NCBI RefSeq assembly: GCF_027789125.1
Contig: NZ_JAQFVF010000022.1
Coordinates: forward strand, 1-64,000
From: Paenibacillus aestuarii
Lineage (GTDB): Bacteria > Bacillota > Bacilli > Paenibacillales > NBRC-103111
Length of the DNA: 64,000 nt
Reading direction: 5' to 3'
Shown here piece after piece: positions 48,270-56,213 of this stretch (the stretch's first letter is position 1; every line of letters begins with the position of its first letter). A program made the translations under genes and the position numbers. The notes beneath the pieces are model-generated. The model searched no databases, was not told the origin of the DNA, and saw only the letters and a program-made list of their open reading frames with translations.

Positions 48270-49699
48270 AGTGGCGATTGACGGGAAGATTCCTGGTATC
48301 TGTTGTAGCAATTGTCATTTTAGTTGTGGTCATGAATATGATTCTCTTTTTCGCTGTGCTTTTCATGCAACCGGATTGGAAAGGTCCCTTTTTTCGAAAA
48401 GCCAATTCTCCCGAAAGTGTAACGAGAAATTTTCATGAGCAAATTAATATTGCTGACAATCAAATTACGCTAACGGATCAAGGCAAAGACACCCTCGTCA
48501 ATCTTCAGGCATGGATTCAGGTGCTCGACGAGAATGGCAAGCAAATCTTTAGTTACCGAACACCAGAAGGGGTTAAAGACAAGTATACACCCATGGATGT
48601 TATTCATTATTACAAATATAGAGAACTTGATGGGTATACTACGATATATATTGGAGAAAAGAAAGTAGGAGACCGGACATTTAGTTATTTAATGGGGTTT
48701 CAAAATTCTACTTACCAACGTCTAATTTTAATGTATGATTCCCGTGATATTACCCGGATTTTTCAAGTTGGAAGTGTGCTAATTCTCATCTTAGATTCCG
48801 TGATTGCGCTTGTTATTGGGTATATTTTCAGTAAAAGATTGACGAAACCGCTCTATGTGGTCATGGAGGGCATTCGTAAGCTGGCGAATCATGATTACAA
48901 CATCCATTTGGAACCAAAAGGGATCTATAAAGGAGTTCAAGCCAACGTCAAGAATCTTTCGTACGTGCTTGAACAAAGCGAGCTTGAGCGTAAGAAACTT
49001 GATCGGATGAAGGAAGAGTGGATCGCCAACATTTCGCATGATTTGAAGACGCCGCTGGCATCCATTCAAGGCTATGCAGAAATGATGGAAAATACAGAGT
49101 ATCAGTTTTCTATGGAAGAAATGAGGGAATACGCGGGGATCATCGAGCGTAAGTCAGTCTATTTAAAAGATGTGATCGACGATTTGAATTTATCAACACG
49201 ACTGAAGAACAAGGAGCTTATCTTGAACAAGCAGCGTGTGAATGTCGCTGCGCTTCTTCGTGATATTGTCATCGATATTTTGAATGATACGCGTTATAGG
49301 GATCGAAATCTCGAATTTTATTGCAGCGACGAAGTGATCCATTTGGAAGTGGATGCCATACTGTTTCGCAGAACAATCAGTAATTTGATTTATAATGCCA
49401 TCGTTCATAATGAGCCAAGTGTCGGCATTCAGGTGAGTGTAGAGAAAGATTCCTATACACGGATCCGTATCGAAGACACTGGCAAGGGCATTGCCAAAGA
49501 GGAGCTTGCGCGGATATTCGATCGCTATTATCGCGGAACAAATACGGGTGAATTGCACAAAGGATCAGGGCTAGGCATGGCGATTGCCCATGATATTGTC
49601 ATCGCGCACGGCGGCAAAATCCGTGTGCAAAGCCAATCTGGACAAGGTACGCAAATCGAAATACAATTTAGGAACATAGACCATAAAGATGAATACTGA
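48266..49699 (+). CDS. Sensor histidine kinase
   Basis: 477 residues. Two membrane helices (~10-33 and ~170-193) enclose a ~135-residue extracellular domain, followed by HAMP, HisKA with the phospho-His at ~257 in ISHDLKTPLASIQGYAE, and HATPase with NLIYNAIVHN, DTGKGI and GSGLGMAIAHDI. The BceS/YxdK kinases usually associated with such ABC modules have almost no outer domain; this one has a substantial one, so it may sense its ligand directly. Coupled to the regulator gene by ATGA. Confidence 0.92.
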   Translation: MKWRLTGRFLVSVVAIVILVVVMNMILFFAVLFMQPDWKGPFFRKANSPESVTRNFHEQINIADNQITLTDQGKDTLVNLQAWIQVLDENGKQIFSYRTPEGVKDKYTPMDVIHYYKYRELDGYTTIYIGEKKVGDRTFSYLMGFQNSTYQRLILMYDSRDITRIFQVGSVLILILDSVIALVIGYIFSKRLTKPLYVVMEGIRKLANHDYNIHLEPKGIYKGVQANVKNLSYVLEQSELERKKLDRMKEEWIANISHDLKTPLASIQGYAEMMENTEYQFSMEEMREYAGIIERKSVYLKDVIDDLNLSTRLKNKELILNKQRVNVAALLRDIVIDILNDTRYRDRNLEFYCSDEVIHLEVDAILFRRTISNLIYNAIVHNEPSVGIQVSVEKDSYTRIRIEDTGKGIAKEELARIFDRYYRGTNTGELHKGSGLGMAIAHDIVIAHGGKIRVQSQSGQGTQIEIQFRNIDHKDEY

Positions 49700-49704
49700 A
49701 ATTA

Positions 49705-49794
49705 GTGACAAGCGGACATGCTCAGCCAAAAGCAGTTGCCGTAGAGAAGAAGCCGCGCAAGCAAAAAGACAGCTTTATTAAGCTGCCCATCTAG
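49705..49794 (+). other. Possible C-terminal coding remnant
   Basis: A 29-codon frame beginning at a GTG without a ribosome site, ending ...KKPRKQKDSFIKLPI, stop, right after the kinase gene. The basic composition looks protein-like, but there is no support beyond that. It may be the tail of a lost gene or chance. Confidence 0.15.
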
Positions 49795-49831
49795 TTTTTT
49801 TACATCATTTTGTGCGTTAAATGCTTTAAAC

Positions 49832-50857
49832 TTAAGCGCTTTTGCGTTTGTTTTGTTCCATTTTAAAACGTTTAATATAACCGAACCCTAATAATTTCTT
49901 TCGATGTTCATCCCAAATACGGAAGTGAATCGACCGCAGACTGGATAAAAGGGTAACGGGGTGCGAGCTTTGGAACATCGGATTCTCGACATGTGCTTGT
50001 TCTAAATAATAGTTGGGGACACGAGGGCTAAGGTGATGAATATGATGGTAGCCAATGTTCCCCGTAAACCATTGTAGTACTTTGGGTAATTGATAGAATG
50101 AGCTCCCATGTAAAGCGGCGTCAACATAACTCCAGTTTTCATTCCTCTCAAAATAACTATGTTCAAACTGGTGCTGTACGTAGAAAAGCCAAAAACCGGC
50201 AACACCCGATATCAGGAAGGTCGGTCCTTGAACCAACAGAAAAGCCTTCCATCCAACTATCCAACATAGAAGTGCTGCTAGAGCCGCTATTCCAAGATTA
50301 ATCGTATAAGTATTAAGACGTTCTCTAATTTTAGCTTCTTTGCGGTTAAACCGGTATTCGATTAGAAAGACATAGATAGGAGCTAGGACGAATAATATTA
50401 GTGGATTTCGATACAAACGGTAACCTAGCCGCTTTTGCCAAGGTAAATCCAAATATTCCTGAACAGTCAAAGTCCAAATATCCCCGGTTCCCCGTCGATC
50501 TAAGTTACCATTGGTTGCATGATGGACGGAGTGACTGAATCTCCATTGGTAGAAAGGACTACAAGTCAAGATGCCAGCGATTGTGCCGACAATCTCGTTT
50601 GCTGTTCGATTAGCGAAGAAAGAGCCGTGACAGCAGTCATGGAAAATAATGAAAATCCTTACCAGTAAGCCCGCTGTCACAATCGTCAATACCAACGTAA
50701 GCCAGTAGGAAATGGATAAACACCAGTACGCTGCGTACCAAAGAACAAAGAAAGGAGTAAAGGTATTGAAAATTTGCCAAACGCTCTTCAAAATGCTTGA
50801 TTTCTCATAAGGGGCGATCATCTTTTTAAAGCCTGTAGTTTGTTTTAATTTGGTCAT
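49832..50857 (-). CDS. des: Membrane fatty acid desaturase
   Basis: 341 residues with four or more membrane helices. Three histidine boxes bind the di-iron centre: HDCCHGS (~73), HSVHH (~110) and HHIHH (~270). This places it in the acyl-lipid desaturase family that adds double bonds to membrane fatty acids using ferredoxin or a flavodoxin, in Bacillus a cold-shock response. It lies divergent from a cold-shock protein gene, which fits. The ATG at 50857 has AGGAGC; a TTG directly upstream is also open. Position of the double bond is not deducible. Confidence 0.9.
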   Translation of the reverse strand: MTKLKQTTGFKKMIAPYEKSSILKSVWQIFNTFTPFFVLWYAAYWCLSISYWLTLVLTIVTAGLLVRIFIIFHDCCHGSFFANRTANEIVGTIAGILTCSPFYQWRFSHSVHHATNGNLDRRGTGDIWTLTVQEYLDLPWQKRLGYRLYRNPLILFVLAPIYVFLIEYRFNRKEAKIRERLNTYTINLGIAALAALLCWIVGWKAFLLVQGPTFLISGVAGFWLFYVQHQFEHSYFERNENWSYVDAALHGSSFYQLPKVLQWFTGNIGYHHIHHLSPRVPNYYLEQAHVENPMFQSSHPVTLLSSLRSIHFRIWDEHRKKLLGFGYIKRFKMEQNKRKSA

Positions 50858-50957
50858 CAAGAGCTCCTATTCATGTATCGAATTATCCAATTGTAGCACA
50901 CTTCTTTGAAGTTCGGATAATGACCGGATAGGTAAATGAAGGATTGGGGTTAATGAA

Positions 50958-50987
50958 TTGGCTTTTTGGAGCTGGCAGTGTTATAAT
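50958..50987 (+). promoter_or_regulatory. SigmaA-type promoter of the cold-shock gene
   Basis: TTGGCT, an 18-base spacer and TATAAT, implying a ~130-base 5' leader. Confidence 0.55.
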
Positions 50988-51016
50988 TAATTCAATTAGA
51001 TAAATGAAAACTAATT

Positions 51017-51067
51017 CGCATATTGGAAAAGGTCTCATTTTATGATGGTTCTTTTTCCAATGTGTGA
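51017..51067 (+). promoter_or_regulatory. Structured cold-shock mRNA leader
   Basis: Bases CATATTGGAAAAGG near 51018 are complementary to CTTTTTCCAATGTG near 51054, forming a long imperfect hairpin in the 5' leader of the csp mRNA. Cold-shock mRNAs often have long leaders whose fold changes with temperature. Confidence 0.45.
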
Positions 51068-51121
51068 ATTTTTTTTTAACAGAAAATGATCATGTTAAAA
51101 ATGATTTGTGGAGGTTATACC

Positions 51122-51325
51122 ATGCAAACAGGTACAGTAAAATGGTTCAACAGTGAAAAGGGTTTTGGTTTTATTGAAGTTGAAGGTGGAAGTGATGTTT
51201 TTGTACATTTCAGTGCGATTCAGGGCGATGGTTTCAAATCGTTGGATGAAGGCCAACGCGTTGAATTCAATGTGGTTCAAGGTAATCGTGGACCGCAAGC
51301 TGAGAATGTCACAAAAATTTACTAA
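51122..51325 (+). CDS. csp: Cold-shock protein, CspA/CspB family
   Basis: 67-residue single OB fold. RNP1 KGFGFIEV and RNP2 VFVHFSAI are present, and the protein begins [14 protein letters not shown]. Binds single-stranded RNA and DNA and keeps mRNA unfolded in the cold. The ATG at 51122 has TGGAGG; an upstream in-frame ATG at 51086 is inside the leader and adds an atypical tail. Confidence 0.96.
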   Translation: MQTGTVKWFNSEKGFGFIEVEGGSDVFVHFSAIQGDGFKSLDEGQRVEFNVVQGNRGPQAENVTKIY

Positions 51326-51333
51326 ACGAACGC

Positions 51334-51371
51334 GAAGCTGCTCTTAACTTTTAGGGGCAGCTTCTTCTTTT
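51334..51371 (+). terminator. Terminator after csp
   Basis: GAAGCTGCTC and GGGCAGCTTC form a 9-10-bp stem followed by TTCTTTT. Confidence 0.8.
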
Positions 51372-51398
51372 AGGTAGAACAAAAAGAGGGGGATAAAT

Positions 51399-51656
51399 AT
51401 GTATTTTAGTGCGCGTAACAAGTATTTTGAGGCTCTCCCCGTTGAAAACACGCAAATTTGGTCTTGCACGAAAGAAGGATGTAAGGGATGGATGAGGGAT
51501 AACTTTACATTTGAGTACCAACCTGTTTGTTGTTTATGTTCATCTCCAATGGTCAGTAAAATGAAAATGCTGCCGTTATTAGTGAATTCTAATGATGAAT
51601 TAAAGGCGATTAGGAAAAGTGTTCAGATGAATTCCACAAGACTGACAACTTCTTAA
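51399..51656 (+). CDS. ydjO: YdjO-like cold-inducible zinc-ribbon protein
   Basis: 85 residues. A CxxxxC pair (SCTKEGCKGWMRDNF) and a CxxC pair (CCLCSSPM) make a small zinc ribbon, with the WMR motif of the YdjO family (cold-inducible protein YdjO of Bacillus). GAGGGGG ribosome site. It follows the csp gene by 73 bases after a terminator, so the two probably share cold regulation. Molecular function unknown. Confidence 0.82.
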   Translation: MYFSARNKYFEALPVENTQIWSCTKEGCKGWMRDNFTFEYQPVCCLCSSPMVSKMKMLPLLVNSNDELKAIRKSVQMNSTRLTTS

Positions 51657-51710
51657 TAATCGTGCATACCGTGAAGTCAGAATAAATCGACAACAGCTGC
51701 TGCATATGCT

Positions 51711-51755
51711 GGGAAAAAGGGGCTTTGCCACAAATGGCAGGCTTCTTTTTGTTGT
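51711..51755 (+). terminator. Terminator after ydjO
   Basis: AAAAAGG-GGC...GCAGGC-TTCTTTTTG hairpin with inner TTTGCCA/TGGCAGG pairing and a T-rich tail. Confidence 0.5.
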
Positions 51756-51807
51756 GAAAAGTTATACCGTTTGCTTAAAATCACAAAATAATGCGGAGGC
51801 TGTTATA

Positions 51808-51861
51808 ATGAAAGGAAAAATTTGGATGAATGCCGAAATGAAAATGAACAGAATAAGCTGA
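51808..51861 (+). CDS. Possible 17-residue leader peptide
   Basis: ATG with GGAGG eight bases upstream, 17 codons (MKGKIWMNAEMKMNRIS) and a TGA that overlaps the ribosome site of the VOC gene. The same ATG overlaps a TATAAT (51803-51808), so if that is the promoter -10 box this peptide is not made. It is too short for family assignment. Confidence 0.25.
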   Translation: MKGKIWMNAEMKMNRIS

Positions 51862-51873
51862 GGAGGATTCATA

Positions 51874-52788
51874 ATGCCAATAACAAATCAAACCATCGTT
51901 CCGCACTTATGGTATGACAAGGAAGCTAAAGAAGCAGCCGAGTTTTACACTTCTATTTTCCCAAACTCTAAAATTACGAACGTAACGACACTCCATGGCA
52001 CGCCGTCGGGCGACAGCGATATCGTCACTTTTGAGATCTGGGGGCAGAAGATGATGGCCATCAGCGCGGGGCCTTATTTTAAGATCAATCCGTCAGTGTC
52101 TTTCATCGTCAATTTTGACCCATCGCGGGACAAGGACGCAGAAACGTTAATCGATGAGGTTTGGAACAAGTTATCCGATGGTGGCGTGGCGTTAATGCCG
52201 CTTGATAAGTATCCTTTTAGTAAGAGGTATGGCTGGATTCAGGACAAGTACGGATTATCGTGGCAGTTGATGCTTACCAATCCTGAAGGTGATGAGCGCC
52301 CGGCGATTATACCTTCACTTTTGTTTGTCAGCGATCAGTGTGGCAAAGCGGAAGAGGCCATGAACTTTTATTTATCTGTGTTTAAAAACTCCAAGCAGGG
52401 ACTTCTTGTTCGTTACCCACAAGGCATGGAACCTGACAAAGAAGGAACCATTATGTTTTCTGATTTTCAGCTTGAAAATCTGTGGTTTACGGCAATGGAC
52501 AGCGCGCACGAGCATAAGTTCAGTTTCAACGAGGCTATCTCCTTCATGGTCTATTGTGACACACAGGAAGAGATTGATAACTACTGGGAAAAGCTCTCCG
52601 CGGTTCCTCAAGCTGAGCAATGCGGCTGGCTTAAAGACAAATTCGGAGTGTCCTGGCAAATTGTTCCCAGGGAGATGGACGAGATGATGAACAAGGGGAC
52701 ACCGGAGCAGATGGAGCGCGTAACGAAGGCGTTTCTGCAAATGAAGAAGTTTAATATTGCGGAGTTGGAGAGAGTTTATAGGGGATAG
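51874..52788 (+). CDS. Tandem VOC-fold protein (PhnB/3-demethylubiquinone methyltransferase-like family)
   Basis: 304 residues made of two similar PhnB-like domains (~1-140 and ~148-300). Each starts with the pattern PxLxY...EAAEFYTSIFPNSKI or FVSDQCGKAEEAMNFYLSVFKNSK and ends with GWIQDKYGLSWQLM or GWLKDKFGVSWQIVP. The fold belongs to the vicinal oxygen chelate superfamily (glyoxalase-like). Despite the family name, methyltransferase activity is not established. AGGAGG ribosome site; monocistronic. Confidence 0.88.
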   Translation: MPITNQTIVPHLWYDKEAKEAAEFYTSIFPNSKITNVTTLHGTPSGDSDIVTFEIWGQKMMAISAGPYFKINPSVSFIVNFDPSRDKDAETLIDEVWNKLSDGGVALMPLDKYPFSKRYGWIQDKYGLSWQLMLTNPEGDERPAIIPSLLFVSDQCGKAEEAMNFYLSVFKNSKQGLLVRYPQGMEPDKEGTIMFSDFQLENLWFTAMDSAHEHKFSFNEAISFMVYCDTQEEIDNYWEKLSAVPQAEQCGWLKDKFGVSWQIVPREMDEMMNKGTPEQMERVTKAFLQMKKFNIAELERVYRG

Positions 52789-52819
52789 GAGTCGCTAGAC
52801 TGCTTTGAAATTTCAGAAA

Positions 52820-52862
52820 CACGAGGGATAAAGAAGGATTCTTTCTTATCCCTCGTTTCTTT
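52820..52862. terminator. Bidirectional terminator between the VOC gene and the lipoprotein gene
   Basis: ACGAGGGATAAAGAA and TTCTTATCCCTCGT-type arms form a ~14-bp stem with T or A runs on either side. Serves both converging genes. Confidence 0.85.
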
Positions 52863-52868
52863 TACCGC

Positions 52869-53291
52869 TTAAAGATGTTCCCTGCTTTCAACATCACGAA
52901 TGGAATTGTTTAACTCCTCATTTGGCAGGTAATACGTCCCTGCGGCTTCTGTGGTAGTGAACTCAAGCTTTTTTTCTTTGTTTTGAAATAGCTTGACGGA
53001 ATATAAGTAACCTGTCCGTTCACCTTGATTTCGGTCTACTTCTAGCTTCAAAGTTGTAAGCTTACTTATTAAGTCATGTATTTCTTTGGGGTCAGAAACG
53101 GTTGTTAATACCCCGTTAGTACCGTTGCGAATCTCGATGTAATCAACTTTGGAGATATCCCCGGGGTAGATAGTTCCTATGTTAAGAAAGGCATCATCTC
53201 CGTGATGAGAATTACCCGAACCTGCTTTACTGCAACCACAAATAATAAGAAATGTCAGACATACAGCTAATAGGATCACTGATCTTTTCAT
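52869..53291 (-). CDS. Small secreted lipoprotein, unknown function
   Basis: 140 residues. A lipoprotein signal peptide with lipobox ICGC puts the lipid-modified cysteine at residue 20. The remainder (~120 residues) includes VDYIEIRNGTNGVLTTVSDPKEIHDLISKLTTLKLE and TTTEAAGTYYLPNEE, a beta-rich domain of the kind seen in small Bacillales lipoproteins. No enzyme motif. A 460-base spacer with no intact gene separates it from the transporter operon; that spacer holds a 26-codon degenerate frame (53510-53587) and the promoter/operator at 53659-53726. Confidence 0.75.
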   Translation of the reverse strand: MKRSVILLAVCLTFLIICGCSKAGSGNSHHGDDAFLNIGTIYPGDISKVDYIEIRNGTNGVLTTVSDPKEIHDLISKLTTLKLEVDRNQGERTGYLYSVKLFQNKEKKLEFTTTEAAGTYYLPNEELNNSIRDVESREHL

Positions 53292-53658
53292 TCGTAATGT
53301 CCCCTTACTAAATAGAACGCTCTTAGGGTTTTATTTTTTATTAAAAGCTGGCCAGCATTTTAATTGAATTGAATATCATTCTATGTTTGCATAATTGAAA
53401 ACTACTAGATTTATTGGATATTTATGTTAAAATACTAACATATTACATTTTGTTCAGCAATCACTTTTCAGAAAATTCCGACCAGATACTAAATTGTAAA
53501 AAAGTGTTGATGAGCATGCGTTGGAAGAAGCTAGGGCGCTTTTCGGATGAGTCGCGGGCGCTGTTGAACGCAGTATTTTATTCATAACCTATATAGGCCC
53601 ATTAGGCGTCTTTCTTTTTACGTTGGAACATTTACCAACAACTCTATCAGCAACTCTA

Positions 53659-53688
53659 TCGACATAAACTGAGGAAATATGGTATTAT
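53659..53688 (+). promoter_or_regulatory. Promoter of the amino acid ABC operon
   Basis: TCGACA, an 18-base spacer and TATTAT. The operator candidate starts 22 bases further on. Confidence 0.55.
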
Positions 53689-53709
53689 AAACTTCGTTCT
53701 TGATAAAGT

Positions 53710-53726
53710 GGTAACGCACTAAAGCG
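53710..53726 (+). promoter_or_regulatory. Operator candidate shared with the his operon
   Basis: GGTAACGCACTAAAGCG, identical at 15 of 17 positions to the element at 11932-11948 and in the same relation to the promoter. AGTG (53707-53710) and CACT (53717-53720) form inverted arms. Confidence 0.6.
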
Positions 53727-53761
53727 AATTATACAACAAGACTAAGGGTGGAGTGGGTTTG

Positions 53762-54541
53762 ATGAAACGACTAGCAACAATGGCATTAGTGATTACAGCA
53801 GCGATTTCGATTTTTACAGGCTGTTCAAGTTCAAAAAGCGGCGCTGGCGACGCGAAGAAGCTGGTGATCGGAATTGATGATAAATTTGCGCCAATGGGAT
53901 TCCGGGATGAGAAGAATGAGATTGTTGGTTTCGATATCGATTATGCCAAAGCTGCGGCTGAGAAAATGGGGACAACGGCGGTTTTTCAACCGATTGATTG
54001 GTCGACTAAAGAATCAGAGCTGAACAGCGGCAGGATCGATCTGATTTGGAACGGCTATACGATTACGGACGAGCGTAAAGGCAAAGTTCTTTTTACCAAG
54101 CCTTATTTGAAAAATTCGCAAGTGGCGGTGACGTTGGCTAAATCCAACTTTACCAAGCTGGATGATCTGAATGGTAAAGTGGTCGGGCTGCAATCCCTCT
54201 CCTCAGCGGCAGATGCGCTTAACGACAGCCCACTAAAGTCCAAAGTCAAATCCGTTACAGAATATGCCGATAACGTGCTTGCGCTTAACGATTTGAAAAT
54301 TGGCCGCATCGATGCGGTCATTATCGACGAAGTTGTCATCAAGTACTACATGGCCAAAGAACAAGGAACTTTTAAACTGCTGGATGAGTCGCTGGCTCCT
54401 GAAGAATACGGAATCGGCGTGAAAAAAGGCAATGAAGCACTGCTTCAAAAGCTGCAAAAAGCGCTTGATGATATGAATCAAGACGGTACGGCGGCGAAAA
54501 TTTCGCAGAAATGGTTTGGCGAAGACAAAGTTTTGAAATAG
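53762..54541 (+). CDS. Amino acid ABC transporter substrate-binding lipoprotein
   Basis: 259 residues. Signal peptide ending in lipobox FTGC, then a class-3 (polar amino acid) binding fold: VIGIDDKFAPMGFRDEKNEIVGFDID, the strand pair SGRIDLIWNGYTITDERK, and GVKKGNEALLQKLQKALDDM near the end. The ATG at 53762 has GGTGGAG nine bases upstream; a GTG at 53753 is open too. First gene of a three-gene importer. The shared operator points to histidine as ligand, but cystine, glutamine and arginine binders look similar. Confidence 0.9.
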   Translation: MKRLATMALVITAAISIFTGCSSSKSGAGDAKKLVIGIDDKFAPMGFRDEKNEIVGFDIDYAKAAAEKMGTTAVFQPIDWSTKESELNSGRIDLIWNGYTITDERKGKVLFTKPYLKNSQVAVTLAKSNFTKLDDLNGKVVGLQSLSSAADALNDSPLKSKVKSVTEYADNVLALNDLKIGRIDAVIIDEVVIKYYMAKEQGTFKLLDESLAPEEYGIGVKKGNEALLQKLQKALDDMNQDGTAAKISQKWFGEDKVLK

Positions 54542-54555
54542 CTTAATGAAGATAT

Positions 54556-54598
54556 GCAAAAACCGGGTTTCTTTTGGGGAATCCCGTTTTTGTTTCTT
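54556..54598 (+). terminator. Intercistronic hairpin in the amino acid ABC operon
   Basis: AAAAACCGGG and TCCCGTTTTT form a ~9-bp stem with a T-rich tail between the binding-protein and permease genes. A partial terminator that keeps binding protein in excess is the usual reading. Confidence 0.6.
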
Positions 54599-54611
54599 GG
54601 GGGTATTTTTC

Positions 54612-55271
54612 ATGTCTGTTGATGGTTTCACTTCGATGGTGATCCCGATGCTCGAAGGAGCGGAGATGACGGTCCTGTTATTTCTGATTGCGATCGTGCT
54701 GTCCGTTCCGTTAGGTTTTGTTCTTACCTTAGCGGTGAACAGCCGTAATCAGGGGATTTCCGGGTTCGCTCATACGTACATCTATATCATGCGCGGCACG
54801 CCATTATTGCTGCAATTACTCGTCATTTGCTTCGGGCTTCCGATGCTGCCGGGGATTGGCCAATATTTGGTGCTAGACCGGTTTACCGCGGCATGTATCG
54901 GATTTATTTTAAACTATGCGGCTTATTTTGCCGAAATTTTTAGAGGCGGTTTGCTTGCGATTGATAAAGGCCAATATGAGGCCTCGCAGGTGCTCGGTTT
55001 CAGCAGATGGCAGACAATGACACGCATCATTCTGCCCCAGATGTTCCGGGTCGTTCTGCCAGCCGTCTCCAATGAATCGATTACGCTGATTAAAGATACC
55101 GCGCTGCTTTATGCGGTTGCCGTACCGGAATTGCTGCATTATGCGCAGACAGCGGTCAATCGTGATTTCACGATCGTGCCTTTCTTTATCGCGGGTGTTA
55201 TTTATTTAATCATGACACTTCTGCTGACGGTCTTGTTTAAATGGCTGGAGCGGAGATTTAAATTTGAGTAA
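54612..55271 (+). CDS. Amino acid ABC transporter permease
   Basis: 219 residues, five predicted membrane helices. The N-terminal [20 protein letters not shown] and [15 protein letters not shown] are typical of HisM/HisQ-type permeases, and the EAA loop is [21 protein letters not shown]. The ATG at 54612 has GGGGG upstream and removes an atypical extension. A single permease gene implies a homodimer. Confidence 0.93.
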   Translation: MSVDGFTSMVIPMLEGAEMTVLLFLIAIVLSVPLGFVLTLAVNSRNQGISGFAHTYIYIMRGTPLLLQLLVICFGLPMLPGIGQYLVLDRFTAACIGFILNYAAYFAEIFRGGLLAIDKGQYEASQVLGFSRWQTMTRIILPQMFRVVLPAVSNESITLIKDTALLYAVAVPELLHYAQTAVNRDFTIVPFFIAGVIYLIMTLLLTVLFKWLERRFKFE

Positions 55272-55276
55272 AAGGG

Positions 55277-56026
55277 ATGGCGCATGTGGCAATCATAGAA
55301 GTAGCTAATCTCAGTAAGTCCTATGGCGAGTTGAACGTGCTGAAGCATATGACTTTTGAAGTAGAAAAGAAAGATGTCGTCGCGGTCATCGGTCCCTCAG
55401 GCTCCGGCAAAAGCACCATGCTGCGAAGCCTCATTCATCTAGAGCAGATTAATGGCGGTACGATTCGCGTGACTGGAGAGGCATTGGTCCAGGACGGCGT
55501 CTACGCCAAGCCTGCGGATATTAAACGGATCACCTCCAGGATGGGGATGGTGTTCCAGCACTTCAATTTATTCCCTCATCTCACGGTGAGAGAAAATTTG
55601 GAGCTGGCGCCGCGCATTGTGAAAGGGGAGTCGGCGGATGATTTCCGCAAACGGAGCATGGCGCTGCTGGATAAGGTCGGCCTGTCCGCTCGGGCATCGG
55701 AGTATCCGGCTAAGCTGTCGGGCGGCCAGAAGCAGCGGGTGGCGATTGCGCGGGCGTTGATGATGAATCCGGAAATTTTGCTGTTCGATGAGCCCACTTC
55801 GGCTCTCGATCCCGAGTTGACGGGGGAAGTGATGCAGGTGATGAAGAACCTCGCCGAAGAGCACATGACGATGATCGTCGTCACCCATGAAATGGGCTTT
55901 GCCAGAGAAGTGGCCAACCGGGTAATGTTTATGGATAAAGGGGAAATCGTCGAATCTGGCCATCCGCAACAATTGTTTACCAATCCGCAGCACGAGCGGA
56001 CGAAAGCTTTCTTGAATCTTGGGTAG
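55277..56026 (+). CDS. Amino acid ABC transporter ATP-binding protein
   Basis: 249 residues. Walker [12 protein letters not shown]-loop [13 protein letters not shown], signature [14 protein letters not shown], Walker [19 protein letters not shown] and H-loop [12 protein letters not shown], the GlnQ/HisP class. Six bases after the permease stop. ATG at 55277 or GTG at 55286 could be used. Ends in a strong terminator. Confidence 0.94.
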   Translation: MAHVAIIEVANLSKSYGELNVLKHMTFEVEKKDVVAVIGPSGSGKSTMLRSLIHLEQINGGTIRVTGEALVQDGVYAKPADIKRITSRMGMVFQHFNLFPHLTVRENLELAPRIVKGESADDFRKRSMALLDKVGLSARASEYPAKLSGGQKQRVAIARALMMNPEILLFDEPTSALDPELTGEVMQVMKNLAEEHMTMIVVTHEMGFAREVANRVMFMDKGEIVESGHPQQLFTNPQHERTKAFLNLG

Positions 56027-56062
56027 GCACAGCAGCGGTGTGAGGAAGGCTGATAGAACAAT

Positions 56063-56106
56063 AGGGAGCATTGCCGCTGGAATCCGGTGGCAGGCTCCTT
56101 TTTGCG
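56063..56106 (+). terminator. Terminator of the amino acid ABC operon
   Basis: GGGAGCATTGCC and GGCAGGCTCC pair around a 12-base loop, followed by five T. Confidence 0.75.
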
Positions 56107-56213
56107 TTACAGGAATAGATAAGGTTCGACTTGGTCTGACAAACAGGTACTCAACCCAATTCTTGTACAGTATAATCAGAGGTATCTGGATATATGGATG
56201 GAGGACAAGAAGT

